Shown here one piece after another: positions 24,910 through 34,104 of a DNA stretch of 40,780 bases (position 1 is the stretch's first letter; each line of letters starts with the position of its first letter). Both the position numbers and the translations under genes were made by a program. Under the pieces are notes generated by a model. That model searched no databases and was not told the DNA's origin. It was given only the letters and a program-made list of their open reading frames with translations. This DNA is from CAZNVB01 sp964651495 (GTDB taxonomy: Bacteria; Acidobacteriota; Aminicenantia; Aminicenantales; UBA8522): contig CAZYWP010000013.1 of the NCBI GenBank assembly GCA_964651495.1, positions 1 to 40,780 on the forward strand. Reading direction: 5' to 3'.

Positions 24910-26406
24910 TTAACCGGCTTCGCGGGCAGCCAGTTCGGCCTTGATTTTCATCATGAACTTTCGGTTGACAGGGTAAATCAGGATGATCAGGAGGGCGAGC
25001 GCAGCGAAAATCGGCCCGGAAATGAATGTTTCCAGCGCCACATTCCTGGCCGCGGCGGCCGTTTGGGCAGCCGCCTCGGGGACGATTCCGGCCCAGTCGA
25101 GCATCAGCCCGGTCAGGAGAAGTCCCAGGGATAGGGCGGCTTTGGAAAAAAAGCTGAACACGGCGGCATAGCTTCCGTCCTTGAGAATGCCTGTCCGATG
25201 TTTATTGATTTCGGAGATGTCCGCGATCATTGATGTGGCCAGCGGAGCCAGCACACCGCTCCCCGCCCAGTACATCGCCTGAAAAAAGGCAAAGACCAAT
25301 GCGGCCACGGGAACCGCTGTCCCGCCCAGCACCGGGATTCCCGGGGGCAGTGTGCAAACTGCGCGCGGCGGCAGCAGCCCCCCGCCGAAAATGAGGAGAA
25401 GCATTATATTGCCGGTCACGCTCAAGGCCACTCCTACACCGGCCGCCGGTTTCTTGTCCAAACGCCGCACCAGGGGAGTCGCCAGCAAAGACCCGATGGC
25501 AAATCCCACCATGGTGCTGCCGTGCACCACGGTTTTCTGCAGGTCGGGAAATTCCATGTAGAAGCGGTAGGTGAACATCTGAATTTGGGCCACGAACATC
25601 ATGCCCAGCTGAGCCACTCCGAAAAAAAGGAAAACGGTCATGGCGCCTCTGTCTCTCAGGATGTCCCTCATGTCCATTAAAAATGCTTTCAGGCTGTTGC
25701 CCTTGATTTCCCGGCTGGCTCGGGTATCGGTGGCATACCTCTTCGTGGAGAAGAAACAGACCAGCATCAGCGCCAACGCCGCCAGCGCCAGCACGGCGCC
25801 CATGCGCGGGTAATTGGATTTCAGGGTGGTTCCATCGATCACCGCGCCGCCGGCTCCGATCCGGTCGGAGAAAAAAAAGACCCATCCGCCGGCGTTAAAC
25901 AGGAGATTCATGGCCATGTTGGAGATGAACCGGACGCTCTGCAGCTTGGCCCGTTCCTCGTAGCCGGTGCAGATCTCGAAACCGAGTGCGGCATAAGGGA
26001 TGCCGAAGATTGTCCAGGCGGTGCGCACGATCAGGTTGACCGCCAAGATGTACCAGAAGATAGCCTTTGGTCCCTGGAAAAACGCGGGGACGAACCAGAG
26101 GAAGAAAAACGAGATGGCCAGAAAAATCCCCCCGCCCAGGATATACGGATGACGCCGGCCGAAACGGCTGCGGGTGTTGTCGGTTATGTGCCCCATGATC
26201 GGGTCGGAGATGGCGTCCCAGAGCATGGAGATGGAGAGGGCGAGCCCAGCCCACTTGCTGTTCAACCCCAGGACCTGGACATAATAGAGCATGGCAAAGG
26301 CCGCGATTCCGTTCATGGTCAGCGAGGACGCGCCTTCGCCCATGGAATAGGCGACGATTCGCCGGAGGGGTGTGCTCGGATTACCCTTAGTGTTGTCCGA
26401 AGTCAT
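24910..26406 (-). CDS. GPH-family (MelB-like) sugar:cation symporter, MFS superfamily
   Basis: The start at 26406 (MTSDNTKG) gives 498 residues and 12 predicted membrane helices; a TTG at 26430 is a weaker alternative because its GGGAGGA site is almost adjacent. The GPH signature is present after TM2: DAISDPIMGHITDNTRSRFG, followed by RRHPYILGG. Family knowledge: Na+- or H+-coupled uptake of glycosides, oligosaccharides or glucuronides. Flanked by a GH116 glycosidase and an esterase fusion, it probably imports their products. It has its own promoter with a perfect TTGACA. The window therefore carries two cation-driven importers and no SusC-type receptor. Confidence 0.92.
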   Translation of the reverse strand: MTSDNTKGNPSTPLRRIVAYSMGEGASSLTMNGIAAFAMLYYVQVLGLNSKWAGLALSISMLWDAISDPIMGHITDNTRSRFGRRHPYILGGGIFLAISFFFLWFVPAFFQGPKAIFWYILAVNLIVRTAWTIFGIPYAALGFEICTGYEERAKLQSVRFISNMAMNLLFNAGGWVFFFSDRIGAGGAVIDGTTLKSNYPRMGAVLALAALALMLVCFFSTKRYATDTRASREIKGNSLKAFLMDMRDILRDRGAMTVFLFFGVAQLGMMFVAQIQMFTYRFYMEFPDLQKTVVHGSTMVGFAIGSLLATPLVRRLDKKPAAGVGVALSVTGNIMLLLIFGGGLLPPRAVCTLPPGIPVLGGTAVPVAALVFAFFQAMYWAGSGVLAPLATSMIADISEINKHRTGILKDGSYAAVFSFFSKAALSLGLLLTGLMLDWAGIVPEAAAQTAAAARNVALETFISGPIFAALALLIILIYPVNRKFMMKIKAELAAREAG

Positions 26407-26436
26407 AAGTATCTCGCCGTTTGGCCGCAATCCTCC

Positions 26437-26465
26437 CTTTTATGCGAGGCGAGAAGAGATGTCAA
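26437..26465 (-). promoter_or_regulatory. Promoter for the GPH symporter
   Basis: Read on the minus strand, TTGACA (26465-26460) is followed after 17 nt by TAAAAG (26442-26437). It lies between the stop of the esterase/propeller gene (26490) and the symporter start (26406), so the symporter can be expressed separately. Confidence 0.45.
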
Positions 26466-26489
26466 GTCGGCGTGCTAGGCCAATGCAGA

Positions 26490-29486
26490 CTAAATGTCCG
26501 GAAACCGGTACCGCCAGAGGCGGGCGTTGGAGGCGAAGTAGAGCCAGCCGTCCTTGACGGCCAGGCCGGCCGTGATCGGCAGCGGAGATTCGGCGATCTT
26601 CTCGACGGCAAAATTCTCCCCCTTGATCCGAAGGATGGAGGAGCTGAGCAGGGCGTAGACGGTTCCTCCGGGTCCAGATATCAAAGCGGGGCGGACCAGG
26701 CTGCCGAAACGGGAAAGGTCCTCTCTGTGCTCGATCCTGCGCTCCCTCGGGTCGAAAACGAAAAACCTCGACCCGGAAGCGATGCCGTAGACAAGACCAT
26801 CTGAACCGACCTCGAGGCTGAAGACTTCCTCGGCGCCCGGGACCGGAACGGTGCGGAAGACGACCTTTTTTGTCTTCCAGTCCATGATATAGAGGACGCC
26901 CTCTTTTTCCCGGGCGTGCCCTCCGCCGGGCGTGAGGACGCTCGTCCCTCCCACCAAATCGCCGTTCGGCAGAGCCTTCAGAGTGTGAGTGCTGTGGAAG
27001 GGAATGACCTGCTCATGCGTAAGCAACTCCTTTGCGCCCGTCTTGAGGTTGACGATACCGATCCCGCCGCCCGTCATGCCGTACCCCATGAACCCGGCCA
27101 TGAGGACGTGTTCGCCGTCCGGATGGGCCAGGCATGTCCGCGGCCGGGTGATATCGCCTTCGAACTGGGCGATGATCTTGGGATTGGGGTCGGTTGCACT
27201 CTCCTGGTCGAAAGGACGTGTCGTATCGAACAGATGGAAATAACCGCTGCTGTAAGAGGGGCCGGCCAGATATTGTCCCTGGGACGCCATAGCGCAGATA
27301 TTGCCCCCTCCGATCTTGTTGACCGCCCCGAAATCTATGAGAACGCGCGGCGAAGGATCATAAGCAAACATATGCATTGGGTGCGAGGTGGACCCGTAAA
27401 TCTTGCCGTCCGGCCCGAGTGCGATGGTGCTGATCGCCGCTCCGCCCGAGCGGAAGCGGATCTCGATCCTTTTTTCCCTTCCTGTTTTCGGGTCTTTGAC
27501 CAGCATCCATCGCTCCGGCAGGTTGTACCGGACGAGCTCGCGGCCGTCAGGAAAAACTCCACTCGCCTTGCCGAAGGGAATGGCCTGCCAGGGCTCAAGC
27601 TCGGGAACCTGCTCTTTGGGCAAGGTCTCACCCTTTCCAGCCAGCATCTTGTGCCACTTTTCGCCTGCTTCTCCGTAGACGCGGCCGTCAGCTCCTCGGA
27701 AAACGCGGGCCGTTCCGAGCGCCCGGTCTTTCTCGACGACCATCTGCCGCATTTCATCCGTCTTCGGATCGAAGGCCACAATATTGAAGCGGGCCGTCCC
27801 GATGCCGCAATAGAGCCATCCCGCCGAATCCACGGCCATAGTGCTCGGGTAATTCTCTCGCGGGTCCATCCGGCCGTGGTCCTTCATCTCCTTCGTCTTC
27901 GGATCGAAGGAGACCAGATGGCTGTTTGGATAGCTGCCCCCATAGATGCGGCCATCGGGGCCGTCGATCATGGCGGTCCCGGTGTAGCATTCTTCGGTCG
28001 GCGCCGGAACGCCGGCGAAGGTGAACCGCCGCTCGTTGATGTCGAATTCGAGGAGGGTCTTGCCGGCGAAGGTATAGAAGCGGCCGTTGCGGCTCAGGAG
28101 CGAGGCAAAAGGCGCCCAGACGGCGAATCTTTCCGAGCGGGTGCTCTCCGGAAAATTGTACTGCTCCGTCTCTCCCGTGTCGATGTCGGTGACGAGGAGC
28201 GAGCCCAGCGGGCTCATGTCGAGAAGGCAGGCGACAGTCAATGAACGGCCCTCGGCATCCCGGGTGACGACGACTCCGCGGCTTTCTGTGACGGGCGCGG
28301 CGATGCCCAGGTCGGCGAACCCGGTATCCCGGACAAGCGCCGTCCGCGTCACCTCTTCGCCCTTGAGATGCTTGTCCAGCCAGCCGTAGATGAGCTGCCG
28401 GGCTTCATAGGGGACGGAATGCCCCTGGCCGTGACTAAAGAAAGCGAAGTTCTGCGGCGCCTGTTCGAGCTCATAGACATCCATGACTTTCATCAGCATC
28501 AGGACTCGCTGGCGGTAAGTCAGTCCGGCCAGCCTCGGCTCGTCGCCGGCGATCAGGTCGTTCAGGGCGCTGAGGTCAAGGAAGGGACGCGGGGCGACCA
28601 GGGCCATGATCTCGTGCATGTCGATGGGAGGGAGAAACCCGCGGAGCAGGCCGGGCCGCATGTGTTTGAAGTAGATGTACCATTGATCGCGGGCCCAGGC
28701 CTCGACCTTGCTGTTTTGCCGGAAGGGGGCGCAGGCGGAATTGGCGACGGTCACTTTGACTCTCGGGTCATAAGCGGCCAAGAAATAGGCGCCATGCCCT
28801 CCCAGCGAATGCCCCAAAACGCCGATCCTCTCGGGGTTGACTTCCGGCAGAGACTGGAGGACATCGACGGCGATGGCATGCTCGTAAACGGACTTCCCGA
28901 CCGCGGTCCATTCCGGATGCTTCTCGTAGAATCGTTGGGTGTTATAAGCGCCTTCGGGAGGGATGCGCTCTCCGGCGACGAAATGGTCCGGCGCGATGAC
29001 CACGTAGCCGCGGCGGGCGAGCTGGTCGAGAAAGGCCTTTTCCGGGTTGTCCTCGAGGCCGGCCTCTCTCTCCTTGCCGCGGGCATAGGTTCCATGCAGG
29101 CTGATCACCGCCGGGGCCGGTTTTTCAAGGTTCAGGGGGATGGCCAGGAAAGCATTGGCCCTTTCGCCGGCTTCGACGGCGTAGCTGATCAGGCGCCTTT
29201 CGTACCGGCCGTCCACGCGCACGGATTCATGGGTGATGAGGTCGAGGGGCGGCTTGGGCGGTTTCTGAGAATCGCGGATCAGCTCGAGGTATCTTTTTCT
29301 CAGGACTTCTTTATGTGCTTTCCAGTCTTCCGCGCTCTTCACGCCTGCAAGAAGGTCATCCCAGGAGCTGAGGATGGGAGTTGGCTCTGTGCGCTTCCTG
29401 ACGGGAGTGTCCTGACCGGAGAAGGTCATAAGAGTGAAAAGACAAAAAAGGATGAAGATGACGGCCAGCCTGATTTTCTTATCCAT
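26490..29486 (-). CDS. Secreted alpha/beta-hydrolase esterase fused to a C-terminal beta-propeller
   Basis: The product is 998 residues; the start follows AAAGGAAAA at 6 nt. A signal peptide covers about 1-24. Residues about 75-378 are an acetyl-xylan-esterase/dienelactone-hydrolase-like fold with LGHSLGG (Ser227), a candidate Asp310 and SHGQGHSVP (His356). From about 400 to 998 there are repeated blade motifs (DGRIYGG, AGWLYCG, DGRVYGE, DGKIYGS, DGLVYGI, GGTVYAL, DGWLYFA), typical of a six- to eight-bladed propeller related to SMP-30/Vgb/YncE repeats. The esterase part resembles that of the DUF4838 fusion at 1611-5005. Known roles of such esterases are removal of acetyl, methyl or feruloyl groups from polysaccharides; the propeller may bind glycan or ligand. 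Specificity is unknown. Confidence 0.87.
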   Translation of the reverse strand: MDKKIRLAVIFILFCLFTLMTFSGQDTPVRKRTEPTPILSSWDDLLAGVKSAEDWKAHKEVLRKRYLELIRDSQKPPKPPLDLITHESVRVDGRYERRLISYAVEAGERANAFLAIPLNLEKPAPAVISLHGTYARGKEREAGLEDNPEKAFLDQLARRGYVVIAPDHFVAGERIPPEGAYNTQRFYEKHPEWTAVGKSVYEHAIAVDVLQSLPEVNPERIGVLGHSLGGHGAYFLAAYDPRVKVTVANSACAPFRQNSKVEAWARDQWYIYFKHMRPGLLRGFLPPIDMHEIMALVAPRPFLDLSALNDLIAGDEPRLAGLTYRQRVLMLMKVMDVYELEQAPQNFAFFSHGQGHSVPYEARQLIYGWLDKHLKGEEVTRTALVRDTGFADLGIAAPVTESRGVVVTRDAEGRSLTVACLLDMSPLGSLLVTDIDTGETEQYNFPESTRSERFAVWAPFASLLSRNGRFYTFAGKTLLEFDINERRFTFAGVPAPTEECYTGTAMIDGPDGRIYGGSYPNSHLVSFDPKTKEMKDHGRMDPRENYPSTMAVDSAGWLYCGIGTARFNIVAFDPKTDEMRQMVVEKDRALGTARVFRGADGRVYGEAGEKWHKMLAGKGETLPKEQVPELEPWQAIPFGKASGVFPDGRELVRYNLPERWMLVKDPKTGREKRIEIRFRSGGAAISTIALGPDGKIYGSTSHPMHMFAYDPSPRVLIDFGAVNKIGGGNICAMASQGQYLAGPSYSSGYFHLFDTTRPFDQESATDPNPKIIAQFEGDITRPRTCLAHPDGEHVLMAGFMGYGMTGGGIGIVNLKTGAKELLTHEQVIPFHSTHTLKALPNGDLVGGTSVLTPGGGHAREKEGVLYIMDWKTKKVVFRTVPVPGAEEVFSLEVGSDGLVYGIASGSRFFVFDPRERRIEHREDLSRFGSLVRPALISGPGGTVYALLSSSILRIKGENFAVEKIAESPLPITAGLAVKDGWLYFASNARLWRYRFPDI

Positions 29487-29626
29487 AGCGTTTTCCTTTC
29501 ATCCGCAATGCAGATATCTGGTCTTTAATTCAGCAAGAAGATATCCTTTTCGCCTCGTCGAGGTCAAGGCTTTCAATAATCAGGGATAAAGAGGCGGGAA
29601 AGGCCTGTCAGGGTGGCTATCCGGGC

Positions 29627-29664
29627 AATTCCGCGGCTACCAGCGGTTGCCTGCGCCGCGAATT
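29627..29664. terminator. Possible hairpin downstream of the GGDEF gene
   Basis: AATTCCGCGGC (29627-29637) and GCCGCGAATT (29655-29664) form an imperfect stem with one bulged base and a 17-nt loop, 40 nt past the stop of the GGDEF gene on the minus strand. No T run follows. The rest of 29487-29703 contains no gene that I can support. Confidence 0.3.
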
Positions 29665-29703
29665 CGACATCGTCTTTACCGGTGATCGGGAACGGGGCCG
29701 GGG

Positions 29704-31008
29704 TTAGCTGTGCAGATACTCCCGCTGCTCGCGGCTGTAGACGTGATAGCGGTTGCGGCCGTCGGCCTTCGCTCTGTACATGGCGATATCGGCGCTCTTG
29801 ATGAGGGTGTCGGCGTCATTTCCGTCTTCAGGATAAACCGCGATGCCGACGCTGGCGGTGATCGAGATTTTGAGGTTGTCGAATTCGAACGGTTTTTGGA
29901 AGGACAGGACCACCCGCTCAGCGACGTTTTTAGCCACCTCAAGAGCCGGGATTTCCGGCAGGAGGAGGACGAATTCATCTCCGCCCAGCCGGGCGATGGT
30001 GTCCGCTTTACGGAACATGTGAATCAGGCGGCAGGAGACGCTCTGGAGAAGTTTGTCACCCGCATTGTGCCCGTGCGTGTCGTTGACCTTCTTAAACTCG
30101 TCCAGGTCGAGCATGAGGATGGCCAGGCGATGCGTGTCTCTTTGGGCCTGGGCCAGGGCCATGTTGAGACGGTCGAAGAACAGAGACCGGTTGGGGAGCT
30201 CGGTGAGGTGGTCGTGGATGGCGTTGTGGCGCAGCTTTTCTTCATACCGCTTCCGCTCGGTGACGTCGTAGAGGACAAGGACCAGGCCGCTGATGTCGTC
30301 CTTGGCGTCCTTGATGATGGTGGCGTTGAGCTCGATCGGAACCTTCTCTTCGTAGTTGATGATCAGGACGTTGCCGTCGACCGGATTGCGGACGCGCTCA
30401 CAGATCAGTTCCGAGATCGAGACCCGGAGCAGCTTGCCGGTGTCTTCGTCGACGAGATGAAGAACGCTGGTGATCGGCTTGTCGATGCTCTCGCCCTGAT
30501 TCCAGCCCGTCAATTTCTCGGCCACCGGGTTCATGAAAGTGATGTTGCCCAGCCGGTCGGTGGCGATGACGCCCTCGCCGATGCTCTGGAGGATGGTGCC
30601 CAGCCACTCCTCTCTTTCTTTCAGCTTGAGCTCCATCTGGTGCTTGTAGACGGCCATCTCGATCACGGTCATCAATTCCTTTTGTTCGACCGGTTTGAGA
30701 GTGTATCCCAGCGGCTCGGTGAGCTTGGCCCTCTGCAGGGTGTTCTCGTCGGTGTGCGCGGTCAGGTAGATCACCGGGATGCTGTACCGTTCCCGGATTT
30801 TCTCGGCCGCTTCCACGCCGTCCATATCCCCGCGGAGGATGATGTCCATGAGAATCAGGTCGGGCTGGGTATGGTCGGCCATCTCGATGGATTCCTCGCC
30901 GGAGGAGGCCACGCCGCAGACTTCGTAGCCGGCGTTTCTCACCATGTTCTCGATATCCCGGGCGATGAGCCCCTCGTCTTCGACAATCAGGATGCGGATT
31001 TTTTCCAT
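29704..31008 (-). CDS. REC-PAS-GGDEF response regulator (diguanylate cyclase)
   Basis: From the ATG at 31008 the product is 434 residues. REC domain (about 3-120): acidic pocket E10/D11, phospho-acceptor Asp55 in LILMDIIL, Thr83 and Lys105. PAS domain about 133-250 (GEGVIATDRLGNITFMNPVA). GGDEF domain about 260-425 with an intact RLGGDEF (GGDEF at 342-346) and an RxxD inhibitory site (RKAD, 333-336), so it should make c-di-GMP and feel product inhibition. The first possible ATG, at 31014, overlaps the kinase stop (ATGA). The ATG at 31008 has better spacing from AAGGA. Either way it is translationally coupled to the kinase and is its likely phosphorylation target. Confidence 0.93.
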   Translation of the reverse strand: MEKIRILIVEDEGLIARDIENMVRNAGYEVCGVASSGEESIEMADHTQPDLILMDIILRGDMDGVEAAEKIRERYSIPVIYLTAHTDENTLQRAKLTEPLGYTLKPVEQKELMTVIEMAVYKHQMELKLKEREEWLGTILQSIGEGVIATDRLGNITFMNPVAEKLTGWNQGESIDKPITSVLHLVDEDTGKLLRVSISELICERVRNPVDGNVLIINYEEKVPIELNATIIKDAKDDISGLVLVLYDVTERKRYEEKLRHNAIHDHLTELPNRSLFFDRLNMALAQAQRDTHRLAILMLDLDEFKKVNDTHGHNAGDKLLQSVSCRLIHMFRKADTIARLGGDEFVLLLPEIPALEVAKNVAERVVLSFQKPFEFDNLKISITASVGIAVYPEDGNDADTLIKSADIAMYRAKADGRNRYHVYSREQREYLHS

Positions 31009-31010
31009 GG

Positions 31011-33995
31011 TCATGTCCTTTGCTTGCAGCTCACTTCTTGAAAACGAATGGTGAAATTGGTCCCCTCATCCCTCGTCAGTTCGATCGAGGCCTCGATCTG
31101 GTTGGCGAGCGTGCTGACGATCTGCATCCCCAAGGTCTCCGTCCGGCGGAAGTCCAGCCCTTCCGGAAAACCGATCCCGTCATCCTGGACCCGGATCATA
31201 TACCCGTCTCCGACCACTCGCTGCAAGGCGACTGCCACCTCTCCGGCTCGTCCCTCGGGAAAAGCATGCTTCAGGGAGTTCGAGATCAGTTCGTTGACGA
31301 TCAGGCCGCAGGGGATGGCCGTGTTGATGTTGAGAAAAACCTCTTCCGCGTCCAGGCTGAGGCGGATGCGGCCGGAATCCACCTGGTAGGAGTGGAAAAG
31401 GTGGGTGGCGAGGTTACGGAGGTACTGGGAGAACTCGATACGGGAGAGGTCGGTGGACTGGTAGAGACGCTCGTGGATGAGGGCCATGGAGCGGATGCGG
31501 CGCTGCGACTCTTTGAAGGCCTCGAGCACGGCGGGATCCTGGATGCGGCGGGACTGGAGGTTGAGCAGCGAGGATATGACCTGCATGTTGTTCTTGACCC
31601 GGTGGTGAATTTCCCGCAGCAGGACCTCTTTTTCGCCCAGCGATGCCTGCAGCCGGTCCTCGGCCGTCTTTCGCTCGGTGATGTCGCGGATGTACTCGAT
31701 CACACCCTTCATCTGTCCGGTCTTCCTGTCGATGAGCGGGAAGGTGTAGAGGTCGAGCCAGCCGGTCGCTTCTCCGCCCGCCCCCACTTTCGGCACGGTT
31801 TCAAACGCTGCCTGGGCCGTTTTCAGAGTCGTCCGGGTCGGGCAGGTATCGCAGTTTTGACTTCTCAAATGATAGGCCTCGTAACATTTTTTGCCGGCCA
31901 GCGGCATCGCATGACCATACCACTTTTCCATCGTTGAATTGACCCGGATGATCCGGTAGTCCTCATCCAGAATGGAGAGGCCATCCTGGATGCTCTCGAA
32001 CACGCTGGACAGGAAGCGCTCCCTCTCCTGGACTTCTTCTTCGGTCTTTTTCCTGTGCACGGCCATGGCGATCTGGTCGGAAACGAATTTGAGGATATTT
32101 TTCTCTTCCTCTCCGTAGCGAACACCCTCGGTATAAGTCTGAAGGACGAGCACTCCGATCGCTCTTCCGTCGATGATGAGGGGGACACCGAGCCAGTCGA
32201 TCGAGGGAGCACCGATGGATTCGACCTCGCCCTGCTTTTCGATTTCGGCGAACACCTCGGGAGAGGCAAGGAGAGGCTTGGCCGTCCTCATGACGTACTC
32301 GGTCAAGCCCTTGCCCAGTTTTTTCGCTGCCGGCGGGGTGTCGAACTCATCCACGAAGTAGGGGAAGCTCAAGACACCCTGAACTGAATCATAAAGGGCA
32401 ATATAGAAATTCTTGGCCGGCATGAGATCGGAAATCACCTGATGGATGGAGCGGAACAGCTCGCTCAGATTCCGCGATGAATTGGCCGCTTCCGATATTT
32501 TGAAGATCGACTTGTTGACCTTCTCCCTCCGCTTGCTTTCCGAGGCTTCGATGGCGTAGGCGACGATATCGCTGACCGACATGGCGAACTGCTGCTCCTC
32601 CAGCGTCCAATCTCTTTGTGCCCCCGTGTGTTCATGGCAGATGATCCCGACCACGCGGCCTTGCCGGTGGATCGGAACGTCCATCATCGAGACGATTCCT
32701 GCCGGGATCAGGTAGGTGACGGCGAATTCTTTGGTCCTGGAGTCGGCCAGGGCATCGCTGGCGGCAATCACGCAGCTCTCTTCGAGGACGCGGAAGTAAG
32801 CGGGGTAATCGCTGGCCTTAAGGACGAGGCCGCTGTCATGGCGATTTTTATCCCTTCGGAAGAGGTTCCGGCAGATGATCTCCGTATGCCCGGGATCGAA
32901 AAACCAGATCCCCACCCGGCTGACCTCCAAGGTCCGGGCGCTGATCTCGGTGATTGCTTTGACGGCGGCGTCCAAATCGGAGAAGTCCAGCTTGTCCAGC
33001 TCCAGGAGGGCGGCCTGCTGGCGGATGACCTGGTTTGTCCTTTTCTGCAGGGTTTCCTCTTCCTGTTTTTCCCTGGTGATATCGAGCAGGCTGCCCTCGT
33101 AGTAGGCGACCCGGCCCCTGGAGTCGAAGACGGCATGGACGTTATCCTGGACCCAGATGTCCTTCCCGTCGGCCCGCCGCAGCTGGAATTCGAAATTCCG
33201 CAGGACATGGTCTTTCGCTAAAATGGCGGCGGCCCGCTCCCGGTCCCTCGGGTTGAGATAATATTTGGCCGCGGATTTTCCCAGGACGCATTCCCTGATC
33301 TCATACCCGAGCATCTGGACCATGGTCGGGTTGAGGTCGAGGATTTTCCCGCTCCGAGTCGTCCTGTACAGGCCGACCGGGACTCCTTCGAACAAAGCCC
33401 TGTATTTATTTTCGCTTTCCCACAGCGATTCCTCGGCCCGTTTCCGCTCCAGGGCGTTGACGATGATTTCACCGACGATCTTGAGCAGGGCAGTGGTCTC
33501 CTCGGTCCAGTCTCTCTCCTTGCGCTGGCAGGCGAATCCCAGAAAACCGACGAGGGAATTGTTCAGCGCCAGCGGGACCGAGATGAGTGATTTAATCCCG
33601 GCCGACTCCAGCTTTTCTCTTTCCGATTTAGCTCTGGTCGGAAGATCCCCGCCCCGGGTCAGGACCACAGTCTCGAGCCGGCGCATACGTTCCTTCCAAT
33701 AGGGAAACTCGGTGAGAGGAAGGCCTTGCAGCTTGTCCTTTTGGGGCGGCATCCCCTTGGCGCACCATTCGTGGGTATTATCGACGTGGGAATTTCGCAG
33801 CAGAAAGACGCAGCCCCGGTCGGCGCCAGTGTAATTCCCGACCTTTTTAAGGGCATCCTGGATTCCGCGGTCGATGTCCTCAGGAGCCAGGCTGATGAAT
33901 TTGGTTGAAATTTCGGTGATCAGGTCTTCAAAGCGAGTCCGAGAACGGAGAGGCTTCCTGGCAGCAGGGAGGTTCGCTGTTCCGATTTTTCTCAT
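31011..33995 (-). CDS. Soluble multi-sensor histidine kinase (GAF-PAS-GAF-GAF-PAS-HisKA_2-HATPase)
   Basis: The start at 33995 (MRKIGTAN) has GAGG 7 nt upstream and gives 994 residues; 34022 is an alternative. Domains in order: GAF about 25-185, PAS about 190-312, GAF about 335-485, GAF about 495-650, PAS about 655-778, HisKA_2 dimerisation about 790-870 with phospho-acceptor His798 in REIHHRVKNNMQVISSLLNL, and HATPase about 885-990 (NELISNSLKHAFPEG, Asn box; DDGIGFP, G1). There are no membrane helices, so sensing is cytoplasmic. The second PAS carries Cys704, Cys715 and Cys718 (CYEAYHLRSQNCDTCP), a pattern suggesting a metal or redox centre. Its stop overlaps the start region of the REC-GGDEF gene, making a two-component pair that probably sets c-di-GMP levels. 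Confidence 0.92.
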   Translation of the reverse strand: MRKIGTANLPAARKPLRSRTRFEDLITEISTKFISLAPEDIDRGIQDALKKVGNYTGADRGCVFLLRNSHVDNTHEWCAKGMPPQKDKLQGLPLTEFPYWKERMRRLETVVLTRGGDLPTRAKSEREKLESAGIKSLISVPLALNNSLVGFLGFACQRKERDWTEETTALLKIVGEIIVNALERKRAEESLWESENKYRALFEGVPVGLYRTTRSGKILDLNPTMVQMLGYEIRECVLGKSAAKYYLNPRDRERAAAILAKDHVLRNFEFQLRRADGKDIWVQDNVHAVFDSRGRVAYYEGSLLDITREKQEEETLQKRTNQVIRQQAALLELDKLDFSDLDAAVKAITEISARTLEVSRVGIWFFDPGHTEIICRNLFRRDKNRHDSGLVLKASDYPAYFRVLEESCVIAASDALADSRTKEFAVTYLIPAGIVSMMDVPIHRQGRVVGIICHEHTGAQRDWTLEEQQFAMSVSDIVAYAIEASESKRREKVNKSIFKISEAANSSRNLSELFRSIHQVISDLMPAKNFYIALYDSVQGVLSFPYFVDEFDTPPAAKKLGKGLTEYVMRTAKPLLASPEVFAEIEKQGEVESIGAPSIDWLGVPLIIDGRAIGVLVLQTYTEGVRYGEEEKNILKFVSDQIAMAVHRKKTEEEVQERERFLSSVFESIQDGLSILDEDYRIIRVNSTMEKWYGHAMPLAGKKCYEAYHLRSQNCDTCPTRTTLKTAQAAFETVPKVGAGGEATGWLDLYTFPLIDRKTGQMKGVIEYIRDITERKTAEDRLQASLGEKEVLLREIHHRVKNNMQVISSLLNLQSRRIQDPAVLEAFKESQRRIRSMALIHERLYQSTDLSRIEFSQYLRNLATHLFHSYQVDSGRIRLSLDAEEVFLNINTAIPCGLIVNELISNSLKHAFPEGRAGEVAVALQRVVGDGYMIRVQDDGIGFPEGLDFRRTETLGMQIVSTLANQIEASIELTRDEGTNFTIRFQEVSCKQRT

Positions 33996-34045
33996 AGACT
34001 CGCCTCGGACAAAGCCGTGGGCCATGTATTCCTGACTAATGTATA

Positions 34046-34104
34046 GGCGAATTTTCCCCCCATCAATAACCCATGAGGATGAATTCTGGGGGGAATTTTT
34101 CGCC
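34046..34104. promoter_or_regulatory. Inverted repeat upstream of the kinase gene
   Basis: GGCGAATTTTCCCCCC (34046-34061) faces GGGGGGAATTTTTCGCC (34088-34104), an almost perfect stem (one extra A) around 26 nt. Next to it is a tight CACCTC-AA-GAGGTG palindrome (34113-34126). They sit in the 300-nt divergent region between the kinase (minus) and the DUF5916 gene (plus). A 5'-UTR structure or an operator is possible; the function is unknown. Confidence 0.4.

Noticed and set aside
29710..31041. 443-codon open frame on the plus strand
   Set aside because: It is a shadow of the REC-PAS-GGDEF gene; it mirrors codon bias and shows no independent start signal.
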